Shown: positions 8,142 to 19,793 of the stretch, in pieces
How the letters are laid out: each line of letters starts with the position of its first letter
How positions within the stretch are numbered: position 1 is the stretch's first letter
DNA from: Maritimibacter sp.
GTDB taxonomy: Bacteria; Pseudomonadota; Alphaproteobacteria; Rhodobacterales; Rhodobacteraceae
DNA length: 64,000 bases
Direction of reading: 5' to 3'
Assembly (NCBI GenBank): GCA_002695005.1
Contig: NZNT01000021.1
Coordinates: 40,682-104,681, forward strand
Notes under the pieces: model-generated
Database searches by the model: none
What the model was told of the DNA's origin: nothing
What the model saw: the letters and a program-made list of their open reading frames with translations, nothing else
Program-made: the position numbers and the translations under genes

Positions 8142-9137
8142 TCAGGCGTTCACGTCGACGACGACGCGGCCTTTCACCTGTCCCTTCAGGATGTCGGCCC
8201 CGAGTTTCGGCAGGTCCGACAGCGTGGCCGGGTGAACCATCGATTCGAGCTTGTCCATCGGCAGGTCCTTGGACACGCGCTGCCACGCGCGCTGCCGGTT
8301 CTCGAACGGCTGCATCACGCTGTCTATGCCCAGAAGGTTCACGCTGCGCAGCAGGAACGGCACAACGGTCGCGGGCAATGCCGCCCCGCCGGCCAGACCG
8401 ACTGCGGCCACACTGGCCCCGTATTTCATCTGGCCGAGGACGCGCGCGAGCATCTCACCCCCGACGGCGTCGACGCACCCGGCCCAGGTCTCGGTCTCGA
8501 GCGGCCGCTTCGTCGTCTCGTTCAACTCCTCGCGCGGGACGATCCGACTGGCGCCGAGCTCCTTGAGGTAGTCCGCGGTTTCAGGGCGCCCGGTGACGCC
8601 CGCAACCTCGTAGCCGCGATTGGCAAGAATGGCGGTTGCGACAGAACCGACGCCACCGGCGGCCCCCGTGACCAGAACTTCACCTTTGTCCGGCGTCAGA
8701 CCATGATCTTCGAGCGCCATGACCGCGAGCATGGCGGTGAAGCCGGCCGTGCCGATAGCCATTGTCTGCCATGTGGTGACACCATCGGGCAAAGGCACCA
8801 GCCAGTCCGCCTTGACCCGCGCCTTTTGCGCGTAGCCGCCCCAATGCACCTCACCCACGCGCCAGCCGGTCAGGACAACCTTGTCGCCGGGTTTGTAGCG
8901 GTCGTCGTCCGAGCTCTCGACCGTGCCGGCAAAGTCGATTCCCGCGACATGCGGATATTGGCGCACGAGACCACCGCCTTTGGGCGACAGGCACAAACCG
9001 TCCTTGTAGTTCACTGTGGAATATTCCACCGCGACGGTGACGTCGCCGCCTGTGGGCAGATCGTCTTCGGACAATTCGGTGATGTTGGCCTCGGCGAGGC
9101 CGTCGTCGGTCTGGGTCAGAAGCAGGGCTTTGAACAT
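8142..9137 (-). CDS. acuI: Acrylyl-CoA reductase (NADPH), AcuI/YhdH family of MDR oxidoreductases
   Basis: Zinc-independent medium-chain reductase that converts toxic acryloyl-CoA to propionyl-CoA, used in DMSP and acrylate assimilation. The 330-residue length is typical. The NADPH-binding motif TGAAGGVGSVA lies at about residues 155-165, and the N-terminal catalytic domain carries STVNYKDGL. There are no structural-zinc cysteines, consistent with the quinone-oxidoreductase-like branch. AGGAGG lies 6 bases before the chosen ATG at 9137. It is monocistronic, with its own terminator. dmdA or ddd lyase genes are not adjacent, so the DMSP link rests on family identity only; a general YhdH-type reductase is the alternative. 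Confidence 0.82.
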   Translation of the reverse strand: MFKALLLTQTDDGLAEANITELSEDDLPTGGDVTVAVEYSTVNYKDGLCLSPKGGGLVRQYPHVAGIDFAGTVESSDDDRYKPGDKVVLTGWRVGEVHWGGYAQKARVKADWLVPLPDGVTTWQTMAIGTAGFTAMLAVMALEDHGLTPDKGEVLVTGAAGGVGSVATAILANRGYEVAGVTGRPETADYLKELGASRIVPREELNETTKRPLETETWAGCVDAVGGEMLARVLGQMKYGASVAAVGLAGGAALPATVVPFLLRSVNLLGIDSVMQPFENRQRAWQRVSKDLPMDKLESMVHPATLSDLPKLGADILKGQVKGRVVVDVNA

Positions 9138-9311
9138 TTGGTCCTCCTGTTGGGTTCCGCCCCGGTGTAGGACGGTCGTGCTGGCCATGAAAGGGCAGCG
9201 TCCGGAAACCGTGGCGCATTCCTTGAACGACAGGCTGCTCGGCAGAGACGAATTGCGGCGGTTTCCCTGAAAGGGGCGCGGCAAATCCACCGACGAATTC
9301 GCACTTCCCCC

Positions 9312-9340
9312 TTCTCAAAACGCAGTCCTGCGCCTATATC
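9312..9340 (+). promoter_or_regulatory. Sigma-70-type promoter of ssrA
   Basis: TTCTCA (9312-9317) and TATATC (9335-9340) are separated by 17 bases. The predicted start falls at about 9347, exactly where the first hairpin of the tmRNA precursor begins (GTCCC-GCAA-GGGAC, 9347-9360). Confidence 0.55.
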
Positions 9341-9346
9341 TTGCTC

Positions 9347-9653
9347 GTCCCGCAAGGGACTATGGACATAAACGTGCTCATAATAAGCGGATCGGACCCG
9401 GGGGCGGTACCCGGCGGCTCCACCAAACACTCTCGTTGGGGGTTCTTGGGGCCGAAACAGGATCGACGAACGTGTAAAAGAGTGGCTTTGTCCCGGTGAG
9501 ATACCACCGTTATCGGTTCACAATGCATAATTGCCAACGACAATCGTGCTCCGATCGCTCTGGCTGCCTAAGCAGTCCGAAAGATCGAAATCTAAGCCCT
9601 TGGGCCTAGCAGCTTAAGGCGGGGTTCGCAGGCACCTGGCAACAGAAGCCTGC
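9347..9653 (+). ncRNA. ssrA: Transfer-messenger RNA, circularly permuted two-piece alphaproteobacterial type
   Basis: Ribosome-rescue RNA. The gene order is permuted. The acceptor piece comes first and ends in GGCTCC-ACCA (to 9425). An intervening loop of about 22 bases is followed by the coding piece, which starts GGGGCCGAAACAGG (9448). GGGGCC pairs with GGCTCC to re-form the acceptor stem (one G-U). The tag frame at 9533-9571 reads ANDNRAPIALAA then TAA, and the final LAA is the ClpX/SspB-type degron. The 3' end is set at the hairpin GCAGGC (9628-9633)/GCCTGC (9648-9653), followed by a T-rich stretch. Ends are accurate to perhaps 10 bases. sspB, encoding the partner adaptor, lies 1.3 kb downstream. 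Confidence 0.95.
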
Positions 9654-9701
9654 ATTTTCATTTGTCTTGCGCCCGTTACCCGCCTCTGGCCCAATCACGC
9701 C

Positions 9702-10910
9702 ATGCAACCGCCTGCGCTCGCCCCCCTCACCCGCGCTTTCACACGAATCGGACTGCTGTCCTTCGGCGGCCCCGTCGCCCAGATCGCCGTGATGCACGAA
9801 GAACTCGTGGAGCGGCGCGGCTGGATCGACGAGGCACTGTTCTCTCGCGGTCTCGCCTTCTGCATGGTTCTTCCGGGTCCGGAAGCCATGCAGATGTGCA
9901 CCTATGCTGGCTGGCGACTGCGCGGTGTTCCCGGCGGTCTCATCGCGGGCGCATTGTTCGTGCTGCCCGGCGCGGTGTTCATGGCCGTTGTTACACTGGC
10001 CTACCTGAGCTGGGGGCAGACCCCTTTCGTCGAAGACGCCTTTCTGGGTATCAAGGCCGCGGTCATCGTCGTCGTTGCACGCGCGCTTGCCCGGATGGCG
10101 CGCAAGACGCTTGCCGGAGTGCAGGCTTGGGGCCTCGCCGTGCTCGCCTTTGCTGCCCTTTTGTTCGCGGTACCGTTCCCGGCCGTGGTTCTCGCCGCCG
10201 GGCTCTTCGGCTATCTGACGGCAAACGGGCGCGGCGGGCTGGAGCCGATCGGTTGGCGGAGCACGCTTGGGACTGCGGCTCTGTGGACCGCGCTCTGGCT
10301 CATGCCCCTCGCCATACTCTACGCCACCGGAACGCAGCCGCTTGCCGATATCACTGCCTTTTTCAGCCGCCTCGCCGCGGTCAGTTTCGGAGGCGCCTAT
10401 GCCGCTCTCGCGTGGATGGCGCAGGCACTGGTGGAGACGCAAGGCTGGCTCACACCTGAGCAGATGGTGGACGGGCTGGGGCTTGCCGAGACGACGCCGG
10501 GGCCCCTTGTGCTCGTCACGCAATTCGCCGGGATGGTGGCTGCGAGTCCCGGTGGAACCGGCGCGGCGCTCATAGCGGGCGGCTTCACGCTCTGGGCAAT
10601 CTTCATACCCTGTTTCGGCCTTGTCTTCACGCTTGCCCCCCATCTGGAGGCCATCACGGCCCACCCCCGCCTCGCTGCTGCGCTTAAAGCTGTATCCGCG
10701 GCCATTGTCGGCGTCATCGCAAGCCTCGCGCTTTACTTCGCACGCAATTTCTTTTTCTCTGACGGGAGCTTGTCACCAGATAGCCTGTCGCTGCCCGCCC
10801 TTGCTCTGTCCGCAATCGCGGCCTTGTGCCTTCTCGCCGCTCGCCTGTCCCTGCCCCTGACATTGGCCCTTCTGGCCATAGCCGGCGCGCTCGCCGGCAC
10901 CCTGTGGTAA
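9702..10910 (+). CDS. chrA: Chromate efflux transporter, long-chain CHR family
   Basis: Inner-membrane chromate/sulfate-type anion transporter, 402 residues with about 10-12 hydrophobic segments. Two homologous CHR domains are visible. The N-terminal one carries RIGLLSFGGPVAQIAVMHEE, MVLPGPEAMQM and a WI helix; the C-terminal one repeats the pattern as RLAAVSFGGAYAALAWM with LAETTPGPLVLVTQF. The duplicated SFGG and PGP motifs define the family. It starts 48 bases after the tmRNA and has no partner regulator (ChrB) adjacent. Chromate is the assumed substrate from the family. Confidence 0.9.
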   Translation: MQPPALAPLTRAFTRIGLLSFGGPVAQIAVMHEELVERRGWIDEALFSRGLAFCMVLPGPEAMQMCTYAGWRLRGVPGGLIAGALFVLPGAVFMAVVTLAYLSWGQTPFVEDAFLGIKAAVIVVVARALARMARKTLAGVQAWGLAVLAFAALLFAVPFPAVVLAAGLFGYLTANGRGGLEPIGWRSTLGTAALWTALWLMPLAILYATGTQPLADITAFFSRLAAVSFGGAYAALAWMAQALVETQGWLTPEQMVDGLGLAETTPGPLVLVTQFAGMVAASPGGTGAALIAGGFTLWAIFIPCFGLVFTLAPHLEAITAHPRLAAALKAVSAAIVGVIASLALYFARNFFFSDGSLSPDSLSLPALALSAIAALCLLAARLSLPLTLALLAIAGALAGTLW

Positions 10911-10980
10911 AAGTGACCGGCCCGCCTTTTCATCGCTTTCGAATCCCGTATGGTGAGGGCATCTGATCCTGGGAAACACC

Positions 10981-11451
10981 ATGTCGCGGTCCATCGATTA
11001 CGGGAACCTGATGCACGACGCCATGCGGAGCCTGATTCGTCAGGTCCTCTCCGATGTGGCCGAGAACGGTCTGCCCGGCGCGCATCATTTCTTCATCACC
11101 TTCGACACGATGCATCCCGAAGTGGAGCTGGCCGACTGGCTGTCGGACCGGTTTCCCGAGGACATGACCGTGGTGATGCAGCACTGGTTCGACGACCTGG
11201 ACGTGACCGAGGACGGCTTTGCCGTAACGCTCAACTTCGGCGACTCGCCGGAGCGTATGTACATCCCCTTCGACGCGATCCGCACCTTCGTGGACCCATC
11301 TGTTGAATTCGGCCTGCGGTTCGAGACGCAGGACGACGACGAGGCAGAAGAAAGCATCGCCGGCGCTGGTGACCTCGAAGCAGATGAGGATGACGAGGAC
11401 GGCACGCCCAAGGATGCCGAAGTCGTCAGCCTCGACAGTTTCCGCAAGTAA
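10981..11451 (+). CDS. sspB: SspB family ClpXP adaptor protein
   Basis: Stringent-starvation-protein-B-like adaptor that binds tmRNA-tagged proteins and tethers them to ClpXP. It has 156 residues. The folded core (residues 1-120) carries HHFFITFDT, LADWLSDRFPEDMTVVMQHWF and LNFGDSPERMYIPFDAI, characteristic of the alphaproteobacterial SspB-alpha group. The C-terminal 35 residues are an acidic linker, the position of the ClpX-binding tail; the end reads SLDSFRK. GGGAAA precedes the ATG. It lies near ssrA (upstream) and fumC (108 bases downstream). Confidence 0.88.
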   Translation: MSRSIDYGNLMHDAMRSLIRQVLSDVAENGLPGAHHFFITFDTMHPEVELADWLSDRFPEDMTVVMQHWFDDLDVTEDGFAVTLNFGDSPERMYIPFDAIRTFVDPSVEFGLRFETQDDDEAEESIAGAGDLEADEDDEDGTPKDAEVVSLDSFRK

Positions 11452-11558
11452 GGGCTTTTCTGTCCCGGCTTTGCATGCCGTTGCATACTGCAATGTCGTT
11501 GAACCTCGCGAAACACTTGCTATGAAGGCTCCAGATTCCCATCCGGAGGCCTTTTCCA

Positions 11559-12953
11559 ATGTCTGAGACCCGCACCGAAACCGACAGCTTCGGCCCGCTC
11601 GAGGTTCCTGCCGACAAATACTGGGGCGCGCAGACCCAGCGTTCGTTGATGAATTTCCCCATCGGGTGGGAGCAACAGCCCGTCGCGATCGTGCGTGCGC
11701 TCGGCGTCATCAAGAAGGCCTGCGCTCAGGCCAACACCAAATCTGGCGCGATGGACGAGACGGTCGGGAATGCGATCATCGAAGCCGCCGGCGAAGTTGT
11801 TGCGGGCAAGTTCGACGACAATTTTCCGCTCGTCGTGTGGCAAACAGGCTCCGGCACCCAGTCGAACATGAACGCGAACGAGGTCATCGCGAACCGTGCG
11901 ATCGAAATCCTGGGCGGCACCATCGGCACCAAGGACCCGGTCCATCCGAACGACCATTGTAATATGGGCCAGTCCTCCAACGACACCTTCCCGACCGCGA
12001 TGCATATCGCCACCGCCATGTCGGTGCGCGACGTTCTCCTGCCAGGGCTGGAAAAACTCGCCGCCGGACTTGAGGCGAAATCCGAGGAATTCAAGGACAT
12101 CATCAAGATCGGGCGCACCCACACACAGGACGCCACACCCCTCACGCTCGGACAGGAGTTCTCGGGTTACGCCCATATGATCCGTCAGGGCATCGCGCGT
12201 GTGAAAGCTGCGCTGCCGGCGATCTACGAGCTTGCGCAAGGCGGGACCGCCGTTGGCACCGGACTCAACACCCGGCCCGGCTGGGGCGAGGAAGTCGCGG
12301 CGAACATGGCCGAGATCACCGGCCTGCCCTTCGTCACCGCACCTAACAAGTTCGAAGCTCTGTCGGCCCATGATGCGATGGTCTTCATGTCCGGTGCCAT
12401 CGCGACGGTTGCCGGGTCTGCCTACAAGATCGCCAACGACATCCGGTTCCTTGGTTCCGGCCCGCGGTCCGGCCTCGGCGAATTGATCCTGCCGGAGAAC
12501 GAGCCCGGATCCTCGATCATGCCGGGCAAAGTGAACCCGACGCAGGCCGAGGCGCTTACGCAGGTGGCCGCGCATGTCATGGGCAACGATGCCGCCATCA
12601 AGTTCGCAGGAAGCCAGGGCCACTTCGAGCTCAACGTCTACAACCCGATGATGAGCTACAACCTGCTCCAGTCGATCCAGCTTCTGGGCGACGCCGCCGA
12701 CAGCTTTACCGAGCGGATGCTGAACGGCATCAAGGCCAACGAGGAGCGGATCGAGAAGCTCATGCGCGAGAGCCTGATGCTCGTCACCGCGCTCGCACCC
12801 ACCATCGGCTACGACAACGCGACCAAGGTCGCCAAAACCGCGCACAAGAATGGCACGACACTCAAGGAAGAAGCCATTGCGCTTGGCTTCGTCGACGAGA
12901 AGACCTTTGACGAGGTCGTGCGGCCCGAGCAGATGATCGGCCCGAAAGCCTGA
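11559..12953 (+). CDS. fumC: Fumarate hydratase, class II
   Basis: Iron-independent fumarase of the TCA cycle interconverting fumarate and malate in the cytosol, 464 residues. The three conserved regions are present: [17 protein letters not shown], the [17 protein letters not shown] block, and the lyase-1 signature [30 protein letters not shown] carries the catalytic His region. GGAGG lies 10 bases before the ATG. A clear intrinsic terminator follows. Aspartase and argininosuccinate lyase share the signature but differ in the flanking blocks, so the fumarase call is firm. Confidence 0.96.
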   Translation: MSETRTETDSFGPLEVPADKYWGAQTQRSLMNFPIGWEQQPVAIVRALGVIKKACAQANTKSGAMDETVGNAIIEAAGEVVAGKFDDNFPLVVWQTGSGTQSNMNANEVIANRAIEILGGTIGTKDPVHPNDHCNMGQSSNDTFPTAMHIATAMSVRDVLLPGLEKLAAGLEAKSEEFKDIIKIGRTHTQDATPLTLGQEFSGYAHMIRQGIARVKAALPAIYELAQGGTAVGTGLNTRPGWGEEVAANMAEITGLPFVTAPNKFEALSAHDAMVFMSGAIATVAGSAYKIANDIRFLGSGPRSGLGELILPENEPGSSIMPGKVNPTQAEALTQVAAHVMGNDAAIKFAGSQGHFELNVYNPMMSYNLLQSIQLLGDAADSFTERMLNGIKANEERIEKLMRESLMLVTALAPTIGYDNATKVAKTAHKNGTTLKEEAIALGFVDEKTFDEVVRPEQMIGPKA

Positions 12954-12976
12954 TCCGCTCCCAATGAAGTTGCGAG

Positions 12977-13007
12977 ACGGCGCGCCAGTGGTGCGCCGTT
13001 TCTTTTT
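12977..13007 (+). terminator. Intrinsic terminator of fumC
   Basis: ACGGCGCGCC (12977-12986) pairs with GGTGCGCCGT (12990-12999), a 10-pair stem with one G-T and a 3-base loop, followed by TTCTTTTT. It lies 24 bases past the fumC stop. Confidence 0.85.
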
Positions 13008-13068
13008 GGTGCCATCAGCGCTGCCGCGATGGTAGCAAGCGTGAAACGCACCCTGTTCGGATCGTCCC

Positions 13069-13977
13069 TTGCTCCTCGTCACCATCTGGCCGCTCTTCGC
13101 GCTGATCTGTCTGGGCTTCGCACTCGCCCGCGCGGGGTTCCCGTCAGCAGAGTTCTGGCCGGCGGCTGAGCGGATCAACTACCTTGTGCTCTTTCCTGCC
13201 CTTCTGGTGAGCAACCTCGTCGCCGCGCCCCTCGCCGATCCGGCGATCTGGCGACTGGGCGGCGCGGCGGCGGTGACGATCTGCGGCGCGGCGGCACTCC
13301 TTTGGCTGGCCCGGCGGATACGACCGCACCCGGCCGCGCGCTTCGGCCCTTCGCTTCAGGGGATCGTGCGATTCAACACCTACCTCGGCCTCGCCGTGAT
13401 CGCGAGCCTCGGCGTCTCCGGCGGGCTGGAGCGCGCGTCAGTCTATCTCGCTGTCGGTGTGCCACTTGTGAACGTGTTGGCGATCATGGGGCTGAGCGAG
13501 GGCAGTATCCTGCGCTCCCCCGGTCTGCTTCTGCGCACGATGGGGCGGAACCCCTTGATCCTTGCTTGTGTCGTAGGGATCGCGCTGGCGCTCTCGGGCT
13601 TGGGCCTGCCGTTCGGCACCGACCGCCTGCTCTCGCTTCTGGCACAGGCAAGCCTTCCTCTCGGTCTGCTTTGCGTCGGAGCGGCGCTGCGGCCCGAGGC
13701 GCTGCGGCGCGACGTGGGAGCGCTTTTCTGGATCTCGGGGCTGAGGCTGCTCGTGATGCCCGTGTTCGCGTTTGGCGTGGCACAGCTGTTCGGCCTCACC
13801 GGGCCGGAGGCCGTCGTGCTCGTCACCTTCTCGGCCATCCCGACGGCGCCTTCGGCTTACGTCCTCACCCGCCAATTGAACGGAGACGCCTCGCTCATGG
13901 CCGGCCTCGTCACGGCGCAGACGATGGCGGCGGTCCTGACCATCCCGCTCATTCTGATGATGCTCGGTCTTGGCTGA
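13069..13977 (+). CDS. AEC family transporter (auxin efflux carrier-like)
   Basis: A 302-residue inner-membrane protein with about 8-10 hydrophobic spans in two halves, matching AEC/Mem_trans permeases, which export small organic anions such as malate or malonate. The opening (WPLFALICLGFALARAGFPS), an internal NTYLGLAV segment and the closing segment with IPTAPSAYVLTRQL are typical of the family. The start is uncertain: the frame opens at a TTG at 13069 with no clear ribosome site and no in-frame ATG before the first membrane span. The substrate is unknown. It is a single gene 115 bases after fumC. Confidence 0.8.
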   Translation: MLLVTIWPLFALICLGFALARAGFPSAEFWPAAERINYLVLFPALLVSNLVAAPLADPAIWRLGGAAAVTICGAAALLWLARRIRPHPAARFGPSLQGIVRFNTYLGLAVIASLGVSGGLERASVYLAVGVPLVNVLAIMGLSEGSILRSPGLLLRTMGRNPLILACVVGIALALSGLGLPFGTDRLLSLLAQASLPLGLLCVGAALRPEALRRDVGALFWISGLRLLVMPVFAFGVAQLFGLTGPEAVVLVTFSAIPTAPSAYVLTRQLNGDASLMAGLVTAQTMAAVLTIPLILMMLGLG

Positions 13978-14028
13978 CGGCGCGAAGCGGGGCTTTCCCC
14001 CACCCGCGCCTTTCGCCATCATGGGGCC

Positions 14029-14205
14029 ATGTCCAAGGTCACCAATCTCAACCAAGCCCGCAAGGCCCGCGACCGCGCGGAGAAGCGGCGCGTGGCGGAT
14101 AAGAATGCCGTCAAATTCGGGCGCACCAAAGCCCAGAAGCGTCGCGAGGAAGCTGAAGCCACCAAGGCACGGCGCGAGATCGAAGCGCATCGCAAAGATG
14201 ACTGA
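14029..14205 (+). CDS. DUF4169 family small basic protein
   Basis: A 58-residue protein, MSKVTNLNQARKARDRAEK onward, almost entirely charged (Lys/Arg/Glu) and predicted helical. The VTNLNxxRKxRxR opening matches the DUF4169 family of Rhodobacterales and Rhizobiales. Function is unknown. Its stop overlaps the start of the next gene by 8 bases (ATGACTGA), so the two are translationally coupled. The high charge and pairing with a DNA-binding-type protein suggest a nucleic-acid-related role, but that is inference only. Confidence 0.75.
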   Translation: MSKVTNLNQARKARDRAEKRRVADKNAVKFGRTKAQKRREEAEATKARREIEAHRKDD

Positions 14206-14416
14206 CGCCCGCCCACGCAAGCATTCGGTGACGCTCCGGGGCCACAGAACCTCGGTCTCGCTCGAGGACGACTTCTGGGAGGCATTTCGCGAGATCGCCG
14301 AGGCTCAGGGCAAAGGGATCAATGAACTCGCCGCCGAGATCGACGAGGCGCGCGGCTTGTCCTCCGGCCTCGGGTCGGCAATCCGCCTTTACGTCCTGCG
14401 TCACTACCGCAGCTAA
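14198..14416 (+). CDS. Ribbon-helix-helix domain protein
   Basis: A 72-residue protein with a single RHH-type fold of the RHH_4 kind: the strand KHSVTLRGHRTSVSLEDDFW, then a helix WEAFREIAEAQGKGINELAAEID, then a C-terminal helix with SAIRLYVLRHYR. It is a likely small DNA-binding regulator. Its ATG lies inside the end of the DUF4169 gene. The family is widespread and unstudied in Rhodobacteraceae. It is convergent with the patatin-like gene, whose stop overlaps by 4 bases. Confidence 0.75.
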   Translation: MTDARPRKHSVTLRGHRTSVSLEDDFWEAFREIAEAQGKGINELAAEIDEARGLSSGLGSAIRLYVLRHYRS

Positions 14417-15303
14417 AGACGGCAGACTTCGGCGATCCGGTCCGCCCGCGCCTCGACCATCCGGCGGCCCTCGGCGATGGCCTCCTTACCCCGAAAAAGC
14501 TCCAGCACCGTAAGGTCGTCGAAAGCTGCGTCCAGCACGACGTGTGGCGGTTCACCTGCGAAACGGGCCCGGCGGATCTGCTCGGTCATGATGTCGATCG
14601 AGGCATTCAGCACGGTGAAGTAATTCGGCGCAGCACGGCTTTCCGCATCCGCGTCGATATTGAGCGCCTCGGCAATGGCCTCCGGCAGCACCTTGGTCCA
14701 GCCTGTTCCGCCCTCGTCCTCGGTAGGTTGCTCTTCCCACGTCCGGCCCGGTCGCGTGGCATTCGGATTGACCGCAATGATGATCTCGGCCCGTTTGGCA
14801 AAGACGGCGGAGACCGGCACCGGGTTCACGAGGCCCCCGTCAAGCAGCCACATATCCTCATGCCACGTCGGTGTCATCACGCCCGGGATACCAACCGAGG
14901 CGCGTATGGCCGGATAGGTCGGTCCGCTGTCGAACCAGATTTCGCGGCCCGTCCGCATGTCGGTCGCAACAGCGGTAAACGGGAGGTCGAGATCCTCGAG
15001 CCGTTCTGGCACCCCGATGTCCTCGAGCATCCGCGTGATCTCCTGCGCTTCCACAAGGCCACCCTTGAACCGCGGATCAATGAGGCCGAAGAACCGGCGC
15101 GGCGTCAGCTCCAGCACCCAATCGCGCAATGCGTCGAGCCGACCAGAGGCCCATGCGACCCCGACAAGCGCCCCCATGGAGGTGCCCGCGACCACGCCGG
15201 GGCGCACGCCCATCTCATCGAGCGCTTCCAGCACGCCGATGTGGCACCATCCGCGCGCGCCGCCCGAGCCGAGCGCCAGGCCGATGACAGGGTCTTTTTT
15301 CAT
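14413..15303 (-). CDS. Patatin-like phospholipase family protein (RssA/YchK-like)
   Basis: A 296-residue serine esterase of the patatin fold. The oxyanion loop is GSGGARG (residues 12-18), the nucleophile elbow GTSMG (Ser42), and the catalytic Asp is in DGG (Asp155), giving the Ser-Asp dyad. No signal peptide is seen, so it is probably cytosolic or membrane-associated. The start at 15303 is preferred over 15315 because GGGGGA lies 6 bases upstream. It is divergent from the TspO-like gene. The substrate is unknown; RssA-type proteins are poorly characterised. Confidence 0.87.
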   Translation of the reverse strand: MKKDPVIGLALGSGGARGWCHIGVLEALDEMGVRPGVVAGTSMGALVGVAWASGRLDALRDWVLELTPRRFFGLIDPRFKGGLVEAQEITRMLEDIGVPERLEDLDLPFTAVATDMRTGREIWFDSGPTYPAIRASVGIPGVMTPTWHEDMWLLDGGLVNPVPVSAVFAKRAEIIIAVNPNATRPGRTWEEQPTEDEGGTGWTKVLPEAIAEALNIDADAESRAAPNYFTVLNASIDIMTEQIRRARFAGEPPHVVLDAAFDDLTVLELFRGKEAIAEGRRMVEARADRIAEVCRL

Positions 15304-15459
15304 GGCATCCCCCAAAATATGTGGTTCGAAACGGTCCGCCGGTGGGTCAAAGCCGACACCGGCCTCGCGTCACGTTATCGCGAAATCACAACGGATGCAG
15401 GGACGAAACTGAACCGAATCCGCCCCTCGCCCGTTTCCATCGAAAGAAAGGACTTCATC

Positions 15460-16188
15460 ATGCGTGCCAAGGCTATCTTGTTGTTCGTCGCCGCCGTGGC
15501 CTTTGCTCTCGGGCCGTTCATGGTGCCGGGTTTCGGCGGCTTCGATCCGGAACTCTATCCGAATCCCCAGGTAGACCCGCCGGTGCAGCCTGCGGGTTAC
15601 GCCTTCGCGATCTGGGGACCGATCTACATCTGGCTCGTGGCCTCCACCGCATACGGGCTGTTCAAGCGGCACGACGTGGCCGACTGGGATCCGATGCGCC
15701 TTCCGCTTCTGATTTCGCTTGTGATCGGCACCGCTTGGCTGCCCGTCGCCATGATCTCGCCGATCTGGGCGACAATCCTGATTTTCGCGATGCTGATTCC
15801 GGCCGCGCTCGCCATGCACCGTGCTCCAAAGCGGGACCGCTGGTGGGCCGTCGCGCCGGTGGCTTTCTATACAGGGTGGCTGACAGCAGCGTCCTTCGCC
15901 TCGCTGGGCCTGACGGGTGCAGGATTCGGTCTGGTGCTGGGCGAGGTAGGCTGGGCGCTTGTCTGTATCCCGCTGGCATTGCTTACCGCGTTTCTCATCC
16001 ATGCAGGACGGCGTGAGGAATGGGTCTATTTCCTGAGTGTAATCTGGGCACTTGTCGCCATTGCCGTGAAGAACTGGGGTGACGTGTGGAGCGTGACTGC
16101 CGCCGCATCGGTCGGGATCGCTATCCTGTCGTGGCGCCTCTTCACGGTGATGAGCCGGGGTCGCTCCGGCTCACCGGTCACAGCATGA
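15460..16188 (+). CDS. TspO/MBR-like integral membrane protein
   Basis: A 242-residue protein with about seven hydrophobic segments. The segment PAGYAFAIWGPIYIWL (about residues 45-60) is the recognisable motif of the extended TspO/MBR-like (tryptophan-rich sensory) group, with further Trp-rich helices (WAVAPVAFYTGWLTA, VKNWGDVWSV). True TspO has five spans and about 160 residues, so this belongs to a longer, divergent branch, and a sensory or tetrapyrrole-linked function should not be assumed. AAAGAAAGGA precedes the ATG; the much longer upstream open frame is antisense to the patatin gene. Confidence 0.6.
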   Translation: MRAKAILLFVAAVAFALGPFMVPGFGGFDPELYPNPQVDPPVQPAGYAFAIWGPIYIWLVASTAYGLFKRHDVADWDPMRLPLLISLVIGTAWLPVAMISPIWATILIFAMLIPAALAMHRAPKRDRWWAVAPVAFYTGWLTAASFASLGLTGAGFGLVLGEVGWALVCIPLALLTAFLIHAGRREEWVYFLSVIWALVAIAVKNWGDVWSVTAAASVGIAILSWRLFTVMSRGRSGSPVTA

Positions 16189-16357
16189 TCGGCCACGCGC
16201 TGGCGCCATTGCTATCTGGCACGCGCCGCGCACGCCCTCGCAAGCAGTCCAGAATTATTGGGTTTCAGCGAATCTGAATTCGCCATCGAGGGAAAAAGGC
16301 GGACGCAATCCTCTCGCGCTGTCTTAACACCGAGGCAACCACGCAGATGCCGTGCGC

Positions 16358-16749
16358 CTATCCAGTAGGCGCAATCAGGCGCGCCAATTCGGCGACACCC
16401 TCGCTCATCGGGCGCGTGGCCCGGATCACGTCATCGATCAGAACCCATTCAGCGGCGTCCACGTCATCTGCCGCCCTCGGAGACCCCGACAGATAACGGC
16501 AGGCGATCGCGTGGAGCGCGTAGTGAAATCCCTCTGCGCGCACGTCGATCACGTCGAGCGTTTCCCCCGCTTCCGCCTCAACGCCCGTTTCCTCGCGAAG
16601 CTCGCGCAGGGCTGCGGTCGCCACATCCTCGCCCGCCTCAACCCGGCCACCGGGATAGCCCCAGAGTCCCGCGTCCGGCGGATTGAGCCTGCGCACAAGG
16701 AGCACCTGCCCTGCCTCTACCACGACTGCGAGCGCGGCGATGGTGGCGG

Positions 16750-16753
<4 letters not shown>
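16358..16753 (-). CDS. NUDIX hydrolase, MutT/NudF-like
   Basis: A 131-residue single-domain NUDIX enzyme. A full NUDIX box runs from Gly to Val, with [15 protein letters not shown] then RELREETGV (about residues 34-57). It hydrolyses a nucleoside diphosphate linked to another moiety, substrate unknown. Its ATG overlaps the uvrA stop codon (ATGA), so it is translated as the second gene of a uvrA-nudix unit and would be induced with uvrA by DNA damage. A dNTP-sanitising role fits that context but is inference. Confidence 0.85.
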
Positions 16754-19629
<2,876 letters not shown>

Positions 19630-19695
19630 TACTCACCTCGCGGGGGGACAACCCCATAGATAGGGCAATCAGGCCCGGGCGCAAATGGAAAATGA

Positions 19696-19710
19696 GAACG
19701 AAGTGTGAAC
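19696..19710 (-). promoter_or_regulatory. LexA (SOS) box upstream of uvrA
   Basis: GAAC (19696-19699), seven bases, GAAC (19707-19710). This direct repeat is the established alphaproteobacterial LexA operator (GTTC-N7-GTTC / GAAC-N7-GAAC), with no mismatch. It lies 67-81 bases upstream of the uvrA ATG and 84-98 bases upstream of the divergent VWA gene, so it could also affect that promoter. Confidence 0.8.
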
Positions 19711-19793
19711 ATGGGCGTTCAATTCCATTCTTCGCAAAAGCCCGCCTATGGGCTACGCTTCCCCCAATTCACAAGATCAATTTGGGGACCATC

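Noticed and set aside
9702..10910. chrA as part of an inserted element beside ssrA
   Set aside because: tmRNA genes are common integration sites, but the composition matches the core and no duplicated tmRNA end or integrase is seen.
11520..13178. 552-codon minus-strand open frame
   Set aside because: Antisense to fumC, which has a full set of fumarase motifs.
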